Shown here piece after piece: positions 10,401 through 20,752 of a stretch of DNA of 64,000 nt. The position numbers and the translations under genes were made by a program. The DNA comes from Anagrus nilaparvatae (lineage: Eukaryota > Arthropoda > Insecta > Hymenoptera > Mymaridae). The DNA lies in the NCBI GenBank assembly GCA_022575985.1, contig JAKSXM010000007.1, positions 29,576,501 through 29,640,500 of the forward strand, in the 5' to 3' direction. Below the pieces are notes generated by a model, which ran no database searches, was not told the origin of the DNA, and was given only the letters and a program-made list of their open reading frames with translations. Position 1 is the first letter of the stretch, and every line of letters begins with the position of its first letter.

Positions 10401-10702
10401 TAAGTCAGCATCAGCTTCGTAGACGCAGAGGTGCGTCGACCTTTATCAGAGGCACAGCCTCGCTTATATTTTTATCCCCTTTGATTTCCAAAGGCTGATC
10501 CCTTTGGTTTGATAAGGTAAATAGGCGGGTGGGAATAGTGAACGAAACTAGGATTTTATTTAATTATTGTGGGCTACCCCTGTGATAACCCACATAAAGT
10601 AATATTTTTCTAATTTTACTTTAATGTTTTAAATAATCTTAGTCTTACTTTTTTTCTAGTCAGAATAGTTATTTTCATTAATAAATAATAAATTTTTTTG
10701 GT

Positions 10703-11872
10703 ATATATGTCGTAGGGAAGTAGAGAAATCCGTGATTTGGACAAAACCCTAGTGATTTGGCTAAACTGTACGTAGTAGACTAATAGAAGTTTCAATCGCC
10801 TACTTCCCTAAAATTTTTAGTGAAGTAGACGAAAATTATAGCTGTTGTCTACTACACCGATAGCCTTTAGGGAAGTAGACAAATCGTCTACTTCACTGAA
10901 ATAAACTCAGTGGAGTAAACTAATTTACTTTATTTGCCTACTTCACCGATGGCTTTTAGGGAAGTAAAAAACAAAGAGAATTTGGTGTTTATGTGATGCA
11001 ATGGACGTAGATAGTAATAAGAAAGAGAGCAATAAGATGAATATAAATTATCAATGCACTGAAGTTCCAAATATTGTTAGTATTATTAAAAAATGTTATT
11101 TTTTTTTAAAAAGTACTATAAATTATATTTTTTAGGAATCTTCGTCAAAAACTATTCTATATGTTTTATACTCCAGTCAAATCACGGTTTTGGTGGTATT
11201 GTTTGTGACCGATACCAGATTTGGTCTACTATAGGTTTTTTGAGTCACTGAACACGAAAATCGGGGTCTTTTCTATGCGCAATTGGGGCTTGACCCTTAA
11301 ATTAGCCAAAGTGCCTAAAGATGTTTTAATTCCTTTACATGAAGCTACTACTCAACAATCTATGACTGGTGGACAAGGCTTCCGCAAATGCAACTGTAAA
11401 TCAGCCAAAAATTTATGCGGCACTAATAGTTGCAAATGTTTTAAGTCAGGAATCCCGTGAAATTCTCAAATAAAATTTAAAAAAAATGTAAATGACGTTT
11501 GAAAAGGAATGTTTATATTAAATAAAAATTGTAACTCTCTTTTTTGCAATAATTTTTTATTATACAATAAAATTTATAAGGCATAAACACCAAATTCTGT
11601 TTGTTTTTTACTTCCCTAAGAGCCATCCGTGAAGTAGACAAATAAAATAAATTAGTTTACTCCACTGAGTTTATATCAGTGAAGTAGGCGATTCGTCTAC
11701 TTCCCTAAAGGCTATCGGTGTAATAGACAACAGCTATAATTTTCGTCTACTTCACTAAAAATTTTAGGGAAGTAGGCGATCGAAACTTCCATTAGTCTAC
11801 TACGTACAATTTGGCCAAATCACTAGGGTTTTGGTCAAATCACGGATTTCTCTACTTCCCTACGACATATAT
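10703..11872. mobile_element. Non-autonomous DNA transposon with ~285-bp terminal inverted repeats
   Basis: The left end ATATATGTCGTAGGGAAGTA (from 10703) is mirrored at the right end (to 11872). The match runs about 285 bp inward on each side, to GAATTTGGTGTTTATG and its complement near 11590. The arms contain their own short repeats (TAGTCTAC, CTTCCCTAAAA, AGTGAAGTAG). The centre holds a Cys-rich ORF (11221-11460) that shares ~150 bp with another repeat family at 45735-45893. Very long, internally repetitive TIRs suggest a foldback-like element. The superfamily is not clear, and TA is the best guess for the target site. Confidence 0.75.
11221..11460 (+). pseudogene. Cys-rich KCNC-type domain fragment, transposon-derived
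   Basis: A 79-residue frame ends in GGQGFRKCNCKSAKNLCGT with further CKCFKSG spacing. Cys-X-Cys, Cys-X6-Cys and Cys-X-Cys spacing is characteristic of the zinc-binding tail found after the integrase-like domain in some insect transposon proteins (KRBA2/Ginger-like); this is my recollection of the family. The frame stops at TGA (11458-11460), where one more Cys codon would be expected, so the end looks like a nonsense mutation. The first ~30 codons overlap a repeat shared with 45735-45893, so the start ATG may not be genuine. It lies inside the 10703-11872 transposon. Confidence 0.45.
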
Positions 11873-12954
11873 GAGCCTTTACCTATTAATTACAATTGTT
11901 GGTTACACAATACAATATTTTATATTATATATGTTATTTTTGACTAAAATAATTGTTTATTTTTACTTCTCTTAAGGTTGAATCAGGTGAATAGAAATAG
12001 CATTTTTCGAGTAAAAATTTCTGGAGATCGAAACTTCTGGAATGTTTAATATTTTTAGCTATTGATCATCTTATGTGTCCCTTAAAATTAAAAAAATAAT
12101 TTTGAAAATTTATTGACTACTGACAGAGATATTAGCGTTTGAAATTTCATTAATTTTTGAAGTACTTAATTAATCAAGACTTTTTTATAAATAACCTAAT
12201 TTTAAAAATATTTGAATATAATATTTAAGACATTATTTAGCATCGATCCACTAAAAAAAATCTCAATTTTTAACAATAATGTGAAATGTATTTCAAGTTT
12301 TTTGATTTTCGGCCTAACTTAAAATTTCAAAAAATCAATTTATTCGCGGCGAAACGTAGAAAATCAAAATTCAATGTAAACAATTTATGTTTACATCGCG
12401 TATTTATTTCTATTAAATTATTGTATAAAATGGAACATTGATTAATTATTGCTTTGTATTCAAACTTTTAATAAATATAATTATTTTTGTAAATAGATTT
12501 CAGATTTAATATAATTAATTATTCTTTCGATTAGTTTTTGTTTAAAAATCAATAAAATTTAAAATAAATCATTTTTTTATATAAAATCAAGATTAAAAAC
12601 ATCAAAATAAAAATAATTGTATTCAATAAAAAAATCATTTTAATAATAAATCATAAACTTTTTAGTAGTTTTCAAATATAAAAAAATTGTTTAATATAAT
12701 TTATTTCAAGATAACCTCCCACAACAAGCCATATCCTTACTTCACTTAATTTTAAGATTTTATTTAAAAATTTTATGGTTTAATACACAAGTGCTTCAGT
12801 ACATTTTGCCAAGTGTAATATTTTCCCAAATAAGCATTATTCCCAGGGTATTTTTTTCCAAGAATAACTTTTTTTTAAATTGAATATATTATCATTTAAA
12901 ATGTTTATTTCTTTTGAATAGGGCGACGCAGACTTGAACTTGGGAGTAGGTTTT
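11873..12954. other. AT-rich intergenic DNA, nothing recognised
   Basis: No coherent frame, no inverted repeat larger than a few bases and no RNA motif. Poly-T and poly-A tracts dominate. Confidence 0.55.
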
Positions 12955-13170
12955 TAATTTTATTTTTCAAAACTCTAAAACGCCTAGTACTTTTATATTT
13001 TTTTAATCCTCTTAAAATAATCTTTTTCACTCGCTACAAAATGGCTAGTACTTTCGTTATTTTTATGGTAATTTTTATCTAAAATATAAAGTGCCTAATC
13101 CGGCCTCGTCACTTCATAAATAGCCTAGGCTATTTACAAAGTGACGGAAAACAACAAAACGCCTGCGACA
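12955..13170. repeat. Dispersed ~215-bp repeat, copy 1 (second copy at 16225-16450)
   Basis: From CAAAACTCTAAAACGCCTAG through ATAGCCTAGGCTATTTACAA to AACGCCTGCGACATAT, this segment is almost identical to 16243-16445. The two copies bracket the dishevelled exons in direct orientation. The inner ATAGCCTAGGCTAT is a perfect palindrome. Neither copy has a coding frame. Probably a MITE fragment. Confidence 0.8.
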
Positions 13171-14715
13171 TATACAAAACAATACATAGATTTTCCGTAA
13201 AGTATCCCCGAGACAAATCGAGTTCGTATGTGCGGGGAAATGGTATGAATCATAAGAATAATTTTAGTTATAAAATAAAAAATATAAAAGTATATAAATA
13301 TAAAATACAAAATATATAAAAATGTACACAAAATATGACAAGTAAAGTACAATATAATATAATATAATATATAGAAATTTAGAATCATTTATTGAATACA
13401 ATACCTAACAAAATATAATGAGTAATTATTTGTAATATTTTAATAAAATGTGCATAAATCTTTAAAGTTAGCTAAAATTAGATAACAAATATAAATATAG
13501 ACTATAAATATAGACTTATTTAAAAACAAAAGAGCCTTTTGTAAACCCGAAGTTTTTGTTAGACTTGGCGATGAAAATTTTCAAAATTCCTTAAGAAAAA
13601 TTTAATTTTTTACAGCAAAAATTTAATTACTTCTCGCTAAAAAGTAATTTTTCGATTATTTTTAACGATTTTAGCAGGTATTTTTGGAAATATTTAAATG
13701 GATACTAATAAATCTTTTCTCGAAAACTAAACAACCGATTGTAAAATAATTAAGGTCTTGTTTTACTCAGTGATAACAACTTTCAAGAATCCTAAAAAAA
13801 AAGTTTTACTTTTATACGTTTTTACGTTTGCTGAATACACGTTTTAAAATGCTTTTTCTGGTTTCTTTCAAATTTTTAACGACTATTTTTGTCCGCAGCT
13901 CATTAGGATTGTAATGTAGCTTAAATCTTATGAAGTTTCCTGAATTTACATGACATTTCAAGTAAAACAAATATAAAATGGTCTTGCGTCTAAAACCAAG
14001 TTCCCTACTCTACTGCGGATGTTAAAATATAAATTAATGTTAAAAAAAAAAAAATTAAAATATTAACCTTAATTTCCTCATAAAACAATGCGTTTTTATA
14101 AGGGATAATCCAATAGGATCAGGTCGAACAATAACTTGAAAAGAATAGGTGGTCGCCTTAACAGGTTACCATCATCATTTAGGGATGCATGTCTTATTAA
14201 TTGTAAATATGTACGTTGCATATCTAAGCGAAATTTTTTTTTCTTGCAATATCGACAGTAAATTTTTAAATAATTTTGGAGAATAAAAATGCAAAATTTG
14301 TATGCTCCTTTTTTTGTATAAATTTAAAGGTTATTTTTTTTTTATTTATTATACCTAGTAGCAACATGTAAGCTTTCATTTTATTTTCAGAAAATTTAAC
14401 TTACCTTCACACGATTAACATCAATTTTTTATAGTTTTACTTTTCACTGTAAAATTTGTTTTGAAGAATTGTATATAATCAATAACTTTTCAATAAAAAG
14501 GAAAAAAAATTATGATCATTATTATTTTTTTGTTAGATTACTAGTTATCAATAAAAATAAAATTTTTTATAGATTAAGAAACTCTGTTCAAAATATTCGG
14601 AGATAGAATTTTATAGATATAGAATTAAGCTTTTCGAGTTTATAAAATTTTATTTCATAGATAAAAAATATTTATTTCAAATAATAATTAATACAGCAAA
14701 ATAAATTTCTTGTAG
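13171..14715. other. Probable intron/intergenic DNA upstream of the DEP exon
   Basis: AT-rich and without recognisable genes. If the dishevelled exons belong to a gene whose 5' part lies outside the window, this is intronic. The 3' end is a credible splice acceptor (TTTCTTGTAG at 14706-14715). Confidence 0.5.
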
Positions 14716-15207
14716 GTCCGTTTGAAGAATTAGATTTATCAATCAATACAGATATGCCAACAATCGTAAGAGCAATGGCTCGACCAGATTCTGGATTAGA
14801 AATACGTGATCGTATGTGGTTGAAAATAACCATTCCAAATGCCTTCATTGGATCAGATGTTGTAGATTGGTTACATACACATGTTAAGGGTTTTATTGAT
14901 CGTCGAGATTCCAGAAAGTATGCATCTTTAATGTTAAAAGCTGGTTTTATTAGGCACACCGTTAATAAAATCACATTTTCTGAGCAATGCTATTACATAT
15001 TTGGTGATTTGTGTACTGCATTAAATAATATGAAATTAGACTGTGACGCAGTAGGCCAATTATCTCCCCCTAGTGCATGGGATATGCCTTATTCGGCTAC
15101 TTATACAAGCCATTCAGCTACTGGGTATACACCAATGCCATTTAATTTCAACAATGAACCAACCATCTATGGGTATCATCGTGAAGAAAGTATTCAAAGT
15201 GGATCAG
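14716..15207 (+). CDS. dsh: dishevelled, DEP-domain exon
   Basis: Dishevelled is the cytoplasmic adaptor that passes Wnt/Frizzled signals to beta-catenin and planar-polarity branches; its DEP domain docks it to Frizzled and the membrane. The exon follows TTGTAG and opens in the PFEELDLSINTDM segment, then gives a full DEP domain: DRMWLKITIPNAFIG, DVVDWLHTHV, the basic RRDSRKYAS, and ITFSEQCYYIFGDLC. After it come the SPPSAWDMPYSATY and GYTPMPFNFNNEP stretches typical of insect dishevelled. It ends GGATCAG|GTATTG, a good donor, and the split Gly codon joins in frame to the exon at 15672. Exons for the DIX and PDZ domains are not in the window, so only the 3' part is covered. No stop or frameshift is seen. 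Confidence 0.9.
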
Positions 15208-15671
15208 GTATTGAGAGTGACATACTCCTTATAGATTAGTAATAAATTTTAAAAAAATCACACATTGTATATTCTTAGACCCTTATAGAACTTGCACTGT
15301 TGTTAAATTAAGTATTTTACAATTTAATAAATGGTTCATGGGCAAACCAAAGCTAAGGAGATTTAGTGCCTATTGTTCTTTTTAAATTATTTTTACAGAA
15401 CTCTTTATTAAATATGTATTATAAAATATATTTTATTAATACTCACGAGAGTAAACGCGATAATATGACTAAAAAAAAAAAAGAATTTTCACTGAAGATA
15501 TGGCAATAATGTAATAATTTCCTGTTCTGGATCATATGATTTCTCAAGACAAACAAGGTTACAGTTTCTAAATCTTAGCCATAAAAAAGTAGAGTAGTTC
15601 AATTATTTAAATAATTTATAAAAAAAATAATAATCTAATTTTCTTTAAAAAATTAATATGTACTATTTTAG
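15208..15671 (+). other. dsh: dishevelled intron (464 bp)
   Basis: Begins GTATTG and ends TTTTAG. Removing it keeps the reading frame and joins the Gly-Ser-rich stretch seamlessly (SGSG to GSSAGS). It contains only AT-rich sequence. Confidence 0.85.
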
Positions 15672-15997
15672 GTGGTAGCAGTGCAGGCAGTGAAAATATA
15701 TGTAAAGAGTCTATTCATGAAGTCAAATCTTATTCTTCTGCTTGTGAATCAGAGATAAATATCCCAGACATATCATCAATGCCAATCAAAGCGAAGTCTA
15801 CAGCTGTTGCAATAAGTAGTACTCTTAATGAAAAAAGGTCAAGTGGAAGTCAGAGTCGTTCTAGTGGTTCAGAACAATCAATACAAACAGCTACCGGATC
15901 TTTTGGACAGCAAATTCAACTAGACTTATCTGGTAGTAGAAAATCATTTTGTATGGCAGTAGGCAAACCTTATGAACTATTTAAAGATTTTATGTAG
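15672..15997 (+). CDS. dsh: dishevelled, terminal exon
   Basis: Reads from GSSAGSENICKES through a Ser-rich, low-complexity tail (SSGSQSRSSGSEQS) to the conserved extreme C-terminus, ending KSFCMAVGKPYELFKDFM and a TAG stop at 15995-15997. The Dishevelled C-terminus normally folds back onto the PDZ domain. As I recall it, the insect ending has Phe-Phe-Val-Asp-Val-Met or close to it, so Leu-Phe-Lys-Asp-Phe-Met here is a visible divergence, along with Lys for Asn after Gly. The frame is otherwise clean and splicing is consensus. The gene could be a diverged paralogue rather than the only copy. Confidence 0.85.
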
Positions 15998-16069
15998 ATT
16001 ATACACTGATAGTATCAGTTTTCCAAAATTTTCATATAATAGCTATTATATATAAAATAGAAAAAGATT

Positions 16070-16450
16070 ATTTTAAGAGGATTAAAAAAATATAAAAATA
16101 CTAGTCGTTTTAGAGTTTTGAAAAATTTATTATTTTATGCCTCATTCAATCTCATAATATAAATATAAATGATATTAAAAAATTATTAGCAATATTTTTC
16201 AAACGTATTTTTGTATTGAGGCATAAAATGATAAATTTTCAAAACTCTAAAACGCCTAGTACTTTTATATTTTTTTAATCCTCTTAAAATAATCTTTTTT
16301 ACTCGCTAGAAAATGGATAGTACTTTCGTTATTTTTATGGTAATTTTTATCTAAAATATAAAGTGCCTAATCCGGCCTCGTCACTTCATAAATAGCCTAG
16401 GCTATTTACAAAGTTACGGAAAACAACAAAACGCCTGCGACATATATATT
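16070..16450. repeat. Dispersed repeat, copy 2, fused to an inverted copy of its own start
   Basis: 16243-16445 repeats 12973-13170 almost base for base. Directly upstream, 16070-16143 is the reverse complement of 16217-16292 (TTTTAAGAGGATT... and ...AATCCTCTTAAAA), giving a ~75-bp-arm hairpin with a ~70-bp loop. Copy 1 has only the downstream half. This points to an inverted-repeat element of which copy 1 is a fragment. It may overlap the 3' UTR of dishevelled. Confidence 0.7.
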
Positions 16451-16928
16451 AGTATAGTTCATAATAGAAAGTTGAATTAAAAAGGTGGTACTTTTATAGA
16501 ATTAAAAAAAATTCCTTTGTTTAGTTAATAAGCTTAGTATTTTAACAAATAATTTATTTAAATTCCATTTCGAAATTCTTAAAATATTTGCAGACTGCTC
16601 TTAATTTTTGCCTCTTTTTAAAGTACTTAACGTGCTACTAATTAAGAATTTTAATATAGGAATTTTCTAATTGAATTATGATTTCTAAAAGAAATTAATT
16701 CAGAATTAATAAACAAATTAATATTTTTTTAGCTCCATTTACTTTCTAAATTGAAAAGTTATATTCACCTAAAAAAGTACAGCTTAACATCTTATAAATA
16801 GTAAATTTCAAATTTACATTATATAAGGCGTAAATTGTTAAATTTACTAACGATAATAACTAAATTTTTCGCTCATTTGTATTTTTAAATATGAATAAAC
16901 CTATTCTATACCTTGAGCTAATAATTTT
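16451..16928. other. AT-rich spacer, nothing recognised
   Basis: No coding frame and no repeat relation found. Ends at the Penelope remnant. Confidence 0.5.
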
Positions 16929-17003
16929 TGATTATTTCTCCTCTGGCTAAATAGTGTGAGGCTTGTCAGTACGTACATTATTTAGCCTTTTCGGTGATAA
17001 TCA
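16929..17003 (-). ncRNA. Decayed hammerhead ribozyme (Penelope-associated)
   Basis: The minus-strand transcript has the hammerhead layout. Stem III is TGATTAT/ATAATCA (7 bp, 17003-16997 with 16935-16929), cleavage C at 16996, core CTGACAA (16969-16963), stem II CCTC/GAGG, then GAAA (16938-16935). Against the active consensus, the second G of CUGANGA is A (16964), the closing stem II pair is G-A, and stem I is only partly paired. It is therefore probably inactive. Stem III differs in sequence from the copy at 31943 yet remains paired. Confidence 0.75.
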
Positions 17004-17110
17004 TAAATAATATTTTTTAATAAAAATAAAAACAAAAAAAATTTTTTTGAAATAAAATTTTATAATAAATGTGAGAAGCTACTTCAATGACATTACGTGA
17101 TATACTTTAT
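16929..17110 (-). mobile_element. Penelope-like element 3' remnant
   Basis: On the minus strand this segment is clearly homologous to 31943-32110: the end of the GIY-YIG reading frame (17060-17110), an A/T-rich spacer with a T-run, then the hammerhead region. The rest of the element is missing on both sides, so this is a short 3' relic. Confidence 0.75.
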
Positions 17111-17219
17111 TCTGGGAGACGAAAAAACCAAAAAAAAACTCCATTTTTGATACTAGGTTCATAATAAAGATACGTTTAATTTATTTAATTCAACTAAGAT
17201 GCTTTTTTTAAAAATGGAA

Positions 17220-17225
<6 letters not shown>

Positions 17226-17257
<32 letters not shown>

Positions 17258-17450
17258 TCAAGGGAATCTTGTGAATCTTTCATCGGCCATAGAGTGTTCG
17301 CGGGCCTTAAAGACCCGCCAATTTCCATGACCGTCCAGTCATACAAAGGTACAACCGGAAGAATGCCAGCGAACGTGGTTATTCAATTCGGGAATAATTT
17401 TTATGAATCCACCTAAATTTTTGGCACAATTAAAGGGTTGTGAATAGGAC
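17226..17450 (-). mobile_element. Retroposed fragment with long poly(A) tail (seen as T-run)
   Basis: An uninterrupted T run of about 30 (from ~17226) is followed by ~190 bp of markedly GC-richer sequence. Read on the minus strand this is a sequence ending in a long poly(A) tail, as left by target-primed reverse transcription. The body shows no motif I recognise and could be a LINE 3' UTR or a processed RNA. The forward frame across it begins with poly-Phe and is an artefact. No clear target-site duplication. Confidence 0.5.
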
Positions 17451-18402
17451 GAAAATGAATGAGACCACAAAGTATACAAAGTTTACTTAAATTTACATAA
17501 AAAATATAATCTTCGAACATTTTTCAATAAGGCTTCCCTGAGCTGCCTGTTGTTTCTAGGTCTTTTTTTTTTTGGTAAAATTATTTTTTTTTAGTTTAAA
17601 TGTTATAAAAGATTTTGTGCATTAAAAATTATTTTTTATAACTTAAAGCAACTTTTATACGAACTTATTTATTATTTTCCAATTATTTTCTATTATAATA
17701 TCGAAATGAAACAGTTTTTAGCTAAGAAAAAAGCGCCAAACGGATTTTAAAAATTTTTTGATTTTTATGACTCTGGACAACTAAATAACAAATTTCCATT
17801 GGGGTTAATTTGCATTTTTATTTAAATTGTTTCAGGGGCACCGTGAAGGTCCAATTTCGTGCCAAAAAAAACCGGTTTTTTTTTCATTTCGCTGGCATTT
17901 CTAAAAAAAAAAATTTTTTTTTTTGGTTTACACCCTTGGCAAACCAATTCTAAAAACAACCTTTTTTGATTTTTTTATTTTAGTGCAACCTGGAATCGAG
18001 ATATCGTGTAAGCCACAAAAACTACCTAAACTTTGGCGCGCTATATATACATACTAATACATACAAAAAAAAATTATGTTAATTTAAGTCTTGTATAATC
18101 GTGTAAAAATTTTTTTTTTGTGATATTTAATAAAGTAAAAAAAATACACGCATTTTAAAAAGCCACCTTTTTTCCAATAATGAGAGACGTGCCTTAAGAA
18201 AAAATTTGCTCCCCGGGTTTTTCGTGAACATTTGGTCATAAAAAGTCCCCGGCTCCAAAGACTACTTTTGCTTTTCAAAACGCGTGCCTGTAAGCATCTC
18301 AATTTTCCCATTTAATTAGCCTTGGAATTTTGACTTCTCAGCTTTCTAATTTTTTACAAAGTTTGTATAATGTTTCGAAAAGCTGCTAATGGAAAATACT
18401 AT
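17451..18402. other. AT-rich intergenic DNA, nothing recognised
   Basis: Several T/A homopolymers and no coding or repeat structure that I can support. Confidence 0.5.
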
Positions 18403-18406
18403 TTAA

Positions 18407-20748
18407 CCTATTAACGCCTAAGCGGACATCCTTAGGACACTTGCATTTCCCGGTAATAAAAACTGCATATTTTAGGCTAAAAACCCCACCTAGTAGGTAA
18501 TTTGGGTCGCTCTTTTCATTTCTGGGGCCCGTTTTTTGATATAACCCTTGCGAAACGAGATATCAACCCCTAAAGTGGGGCAAATTTTCAAATAATTCTT
18601 AAAGAAACTTAAGTTCTTCCCAAATGCAAAAAAGACTTTATTTAGCATATAAAATTATTACTAGAACTCCCAAGAAATAGTTAAAAGTCAAATAAGCATG
18701 TATTAGCAATTGAAATCCTCCCTGGGGGTGTCTTTAGTAAGCAAAGGGGTGAGTTTTATAAATAAATGAAAGATTGAATATTTTGGGCTCAAAAACTCAC
18801 CTAAATGGTATTTTGGGTCGCTCTTTTCATTTCTGGAGCCCATTTTTAGCTACAACCCCTACGAAATGAGATAACAACCCCTAAAATGGGGTAAATTTTT
18901 AAACGATTTTTGTTACGCGTGAGATGTTCCCAAATGCAAAAAAGATTTTATTTGACATTAAAAATTATTACCAGGACTCCCAAAAAAGAGGAGGTTTGTA
19001 AAATTGAAGTATATAGATAAAATTTACCCCATGGTTGGTATATAATTTCGTAGGGGTTGTAGCTAAAAATGAGCTCCAGAAATGAAAAGAGCTACCTAAA
19101 ATACCTATTAGATGAGTTTTTTAGCCCAAAATATTCAATTTTTCATTTATTTATGAAACTCACCCCTTTGTTTACTAAATACACCCCCAGGGAGGGTGGT
19201 AATGTCTAATACATACGTATTTGACTTTTAACGTTTTCTTGGGACTCCTAGTAAAAATTTTTTATGCTAGATAAAAAATTTTTTGCATTTGAAAGTAACT
19301 AAAGTTTCCTTAAGAATTACTTGAAAGTTTACCCCATTTTAAGGGTTAATATCTCATTTTGTAGGGGTTGTAGCTAAAAATGAGCTCCAGAAATGAAAAG
19401 AGCGACCTAAAATTCTTACTGGGTGAGTTTTTTGGCCCAAAATATTCAATCTTTTATTTATTTATAAAACTCACCCCTTTGCTTACTAAAGACACCCCCA
19501 GGGAGGGTTGTAATGGCTAATACATGCTTATTTGACTTTTAACCTTTTCTTGGGATTCCTAGTAAATATTTTATATGCTAAATAGAGTCTTTTTTGCATT
19601 TGGGAAGAACTTAAGTTTCTTTAAGAATTATTTGAAAATTTACCCCGTTTTAGGGGTTGATATCTCGTTTCGCAAGGGTTGTATAAAAAAACGGTCGCTG
19701 GAAATGAAAAGAGCGACCCAAATTACCTACTAGGTGAGTTTTTTAGCCCAAAATATTCAATCTTTCATTTATTTCTAAAACTCACCCCTTTGCTTACTAA
19801 AGACACCCCCAGGGAGGATTTCAATTGCTAATACATGCTTATTTGACTTTTAACCTTTTCTTGGGATTCCTAGTAAATATTTTATATGCTAAATAGAGTC
19901 TTTTTTGCATTTGGGAAGAACTTAAGTTTCTTTAAGAATTATTTGAAAATTTACCCCGTTTTAGGGGTTGATATCTCGTTTCGCAAGGGTTGTATAAAAA
20001 AACGGTCGCTGGAAATGAAAAGAGCGACCCAAATTACCTACTAGGTGAGTTTTTTAGACCAAAATATTCAATCTTTCATTTATTTATAAAACTCACCCCT
20101 TTGCTTACTAAAGACACCCCCAGGGAGGGTTGCAATGGCTAATACATGTTTATTTGACTTTTAACCTTTTCTTGGGATTCCTGGTAAATATTTTATATGC
20201 TAAATAGAGTCATTTTTGCATTTGGGAAGAACTTAAGTTTCTTTAAGAATTATTTGAAAATTTACCCCACTTTAGGGGTTTATATCTCGTTTCGCAAGGG
20301 TTGTATCAAAAATCGAGCCCTGGAAATGAAAAGAGCGACCCAAATTACCTACTAGGTGAGTTTTTTAGACCAAAATATTCAATCTTTCATTTATTTATAA
20401 AACTCACCCCTTTGCTTACTAAAGACACCCCCAGGGAGGGTTGCAATGGCTAATACATGTTTATTTGACTTTTAACCTTTTCTTGGGATTCCTGGTAAAT
20501 ATTTTATATGCTAAATAGAGTCATTTTTGCATTTGGGAAGAACTTAAGTTTCTTTAAGAATTATTTGAAAATTTACCCCACTTTAGGGGTTTATATCTCG
20601 TTTCGCAAGGGTTGTATCAAAAATCGGGCCCCGGAAATGAAAAGAGCGACCCAAATTACCTACTAGGTAGAGTTTTTAGCCTAAAATATGCAGTTTTTAT
20701 TACCGAAAACTGCAAGTGTCCAAGGATGTCCGCTTAGGCGTTAATAGG
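18407..20748. mobile_element. piggyBac-type TTAA element filled with 311-bp tandem repeats
   Basis: TTAA (18403-18406) precedes CCTATTAACGCCTAAGCGGA and the mirror image ends at 20748 before TTAA (20749-20752). The terminal inverted repeats continue for over 300 bp with few differences. The body contains no transposase: it is an array of a ~311-bp unit, about two copies in reverse orientation (18430-18990) followed by five in forward orientation. TTAA target duplication and CCY-starting ends fit piggyBac. An element whose own TIR is the repeat unit resembles a MITE turning into a satellite. Confidence 0.8.
19020..20736 (+). repeat. Tandem array, five units of exactly 311 bp
   Basis: The word CACCCCCAGGGAGG begins at 19182, 19493, 19804, 20115 and 20426: four successive intervals of exactly 311 bp. 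Each unit also carries TTTACCCC...TTAGGGGTT, a GAAATGAAAAGAGCGACC block, TATTCAATCTTT and TTTGCATTTGGGAAGAACTT. The last two or three units are closest to each other; the first is most diverged. Unit identity and indel-free spacing point to recent homogenisation. Confidence 0.9.
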
Positions 20749-20752
20749 TTAA

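Noticed and set aside
13134..13388. Minus-strand ORF of 84 codons
   Set aside because: Tyr/Ile/Phe-only low-complexity translation of AT repeats.
17219..17416. ORF starting with poly-Phe
   Set aside because: The poly-Phe is a T-run, best read as the poly(A) tail of a minus-strand retroposed fragment; the rest has no family resemblance.
18407..20748. CRISPR-like or regulatory repeat array
   Set aside because: The 311-bp units abut without spacers, lie inside TTAA-bounded inverted repeats, and the genome is eukaryotic.
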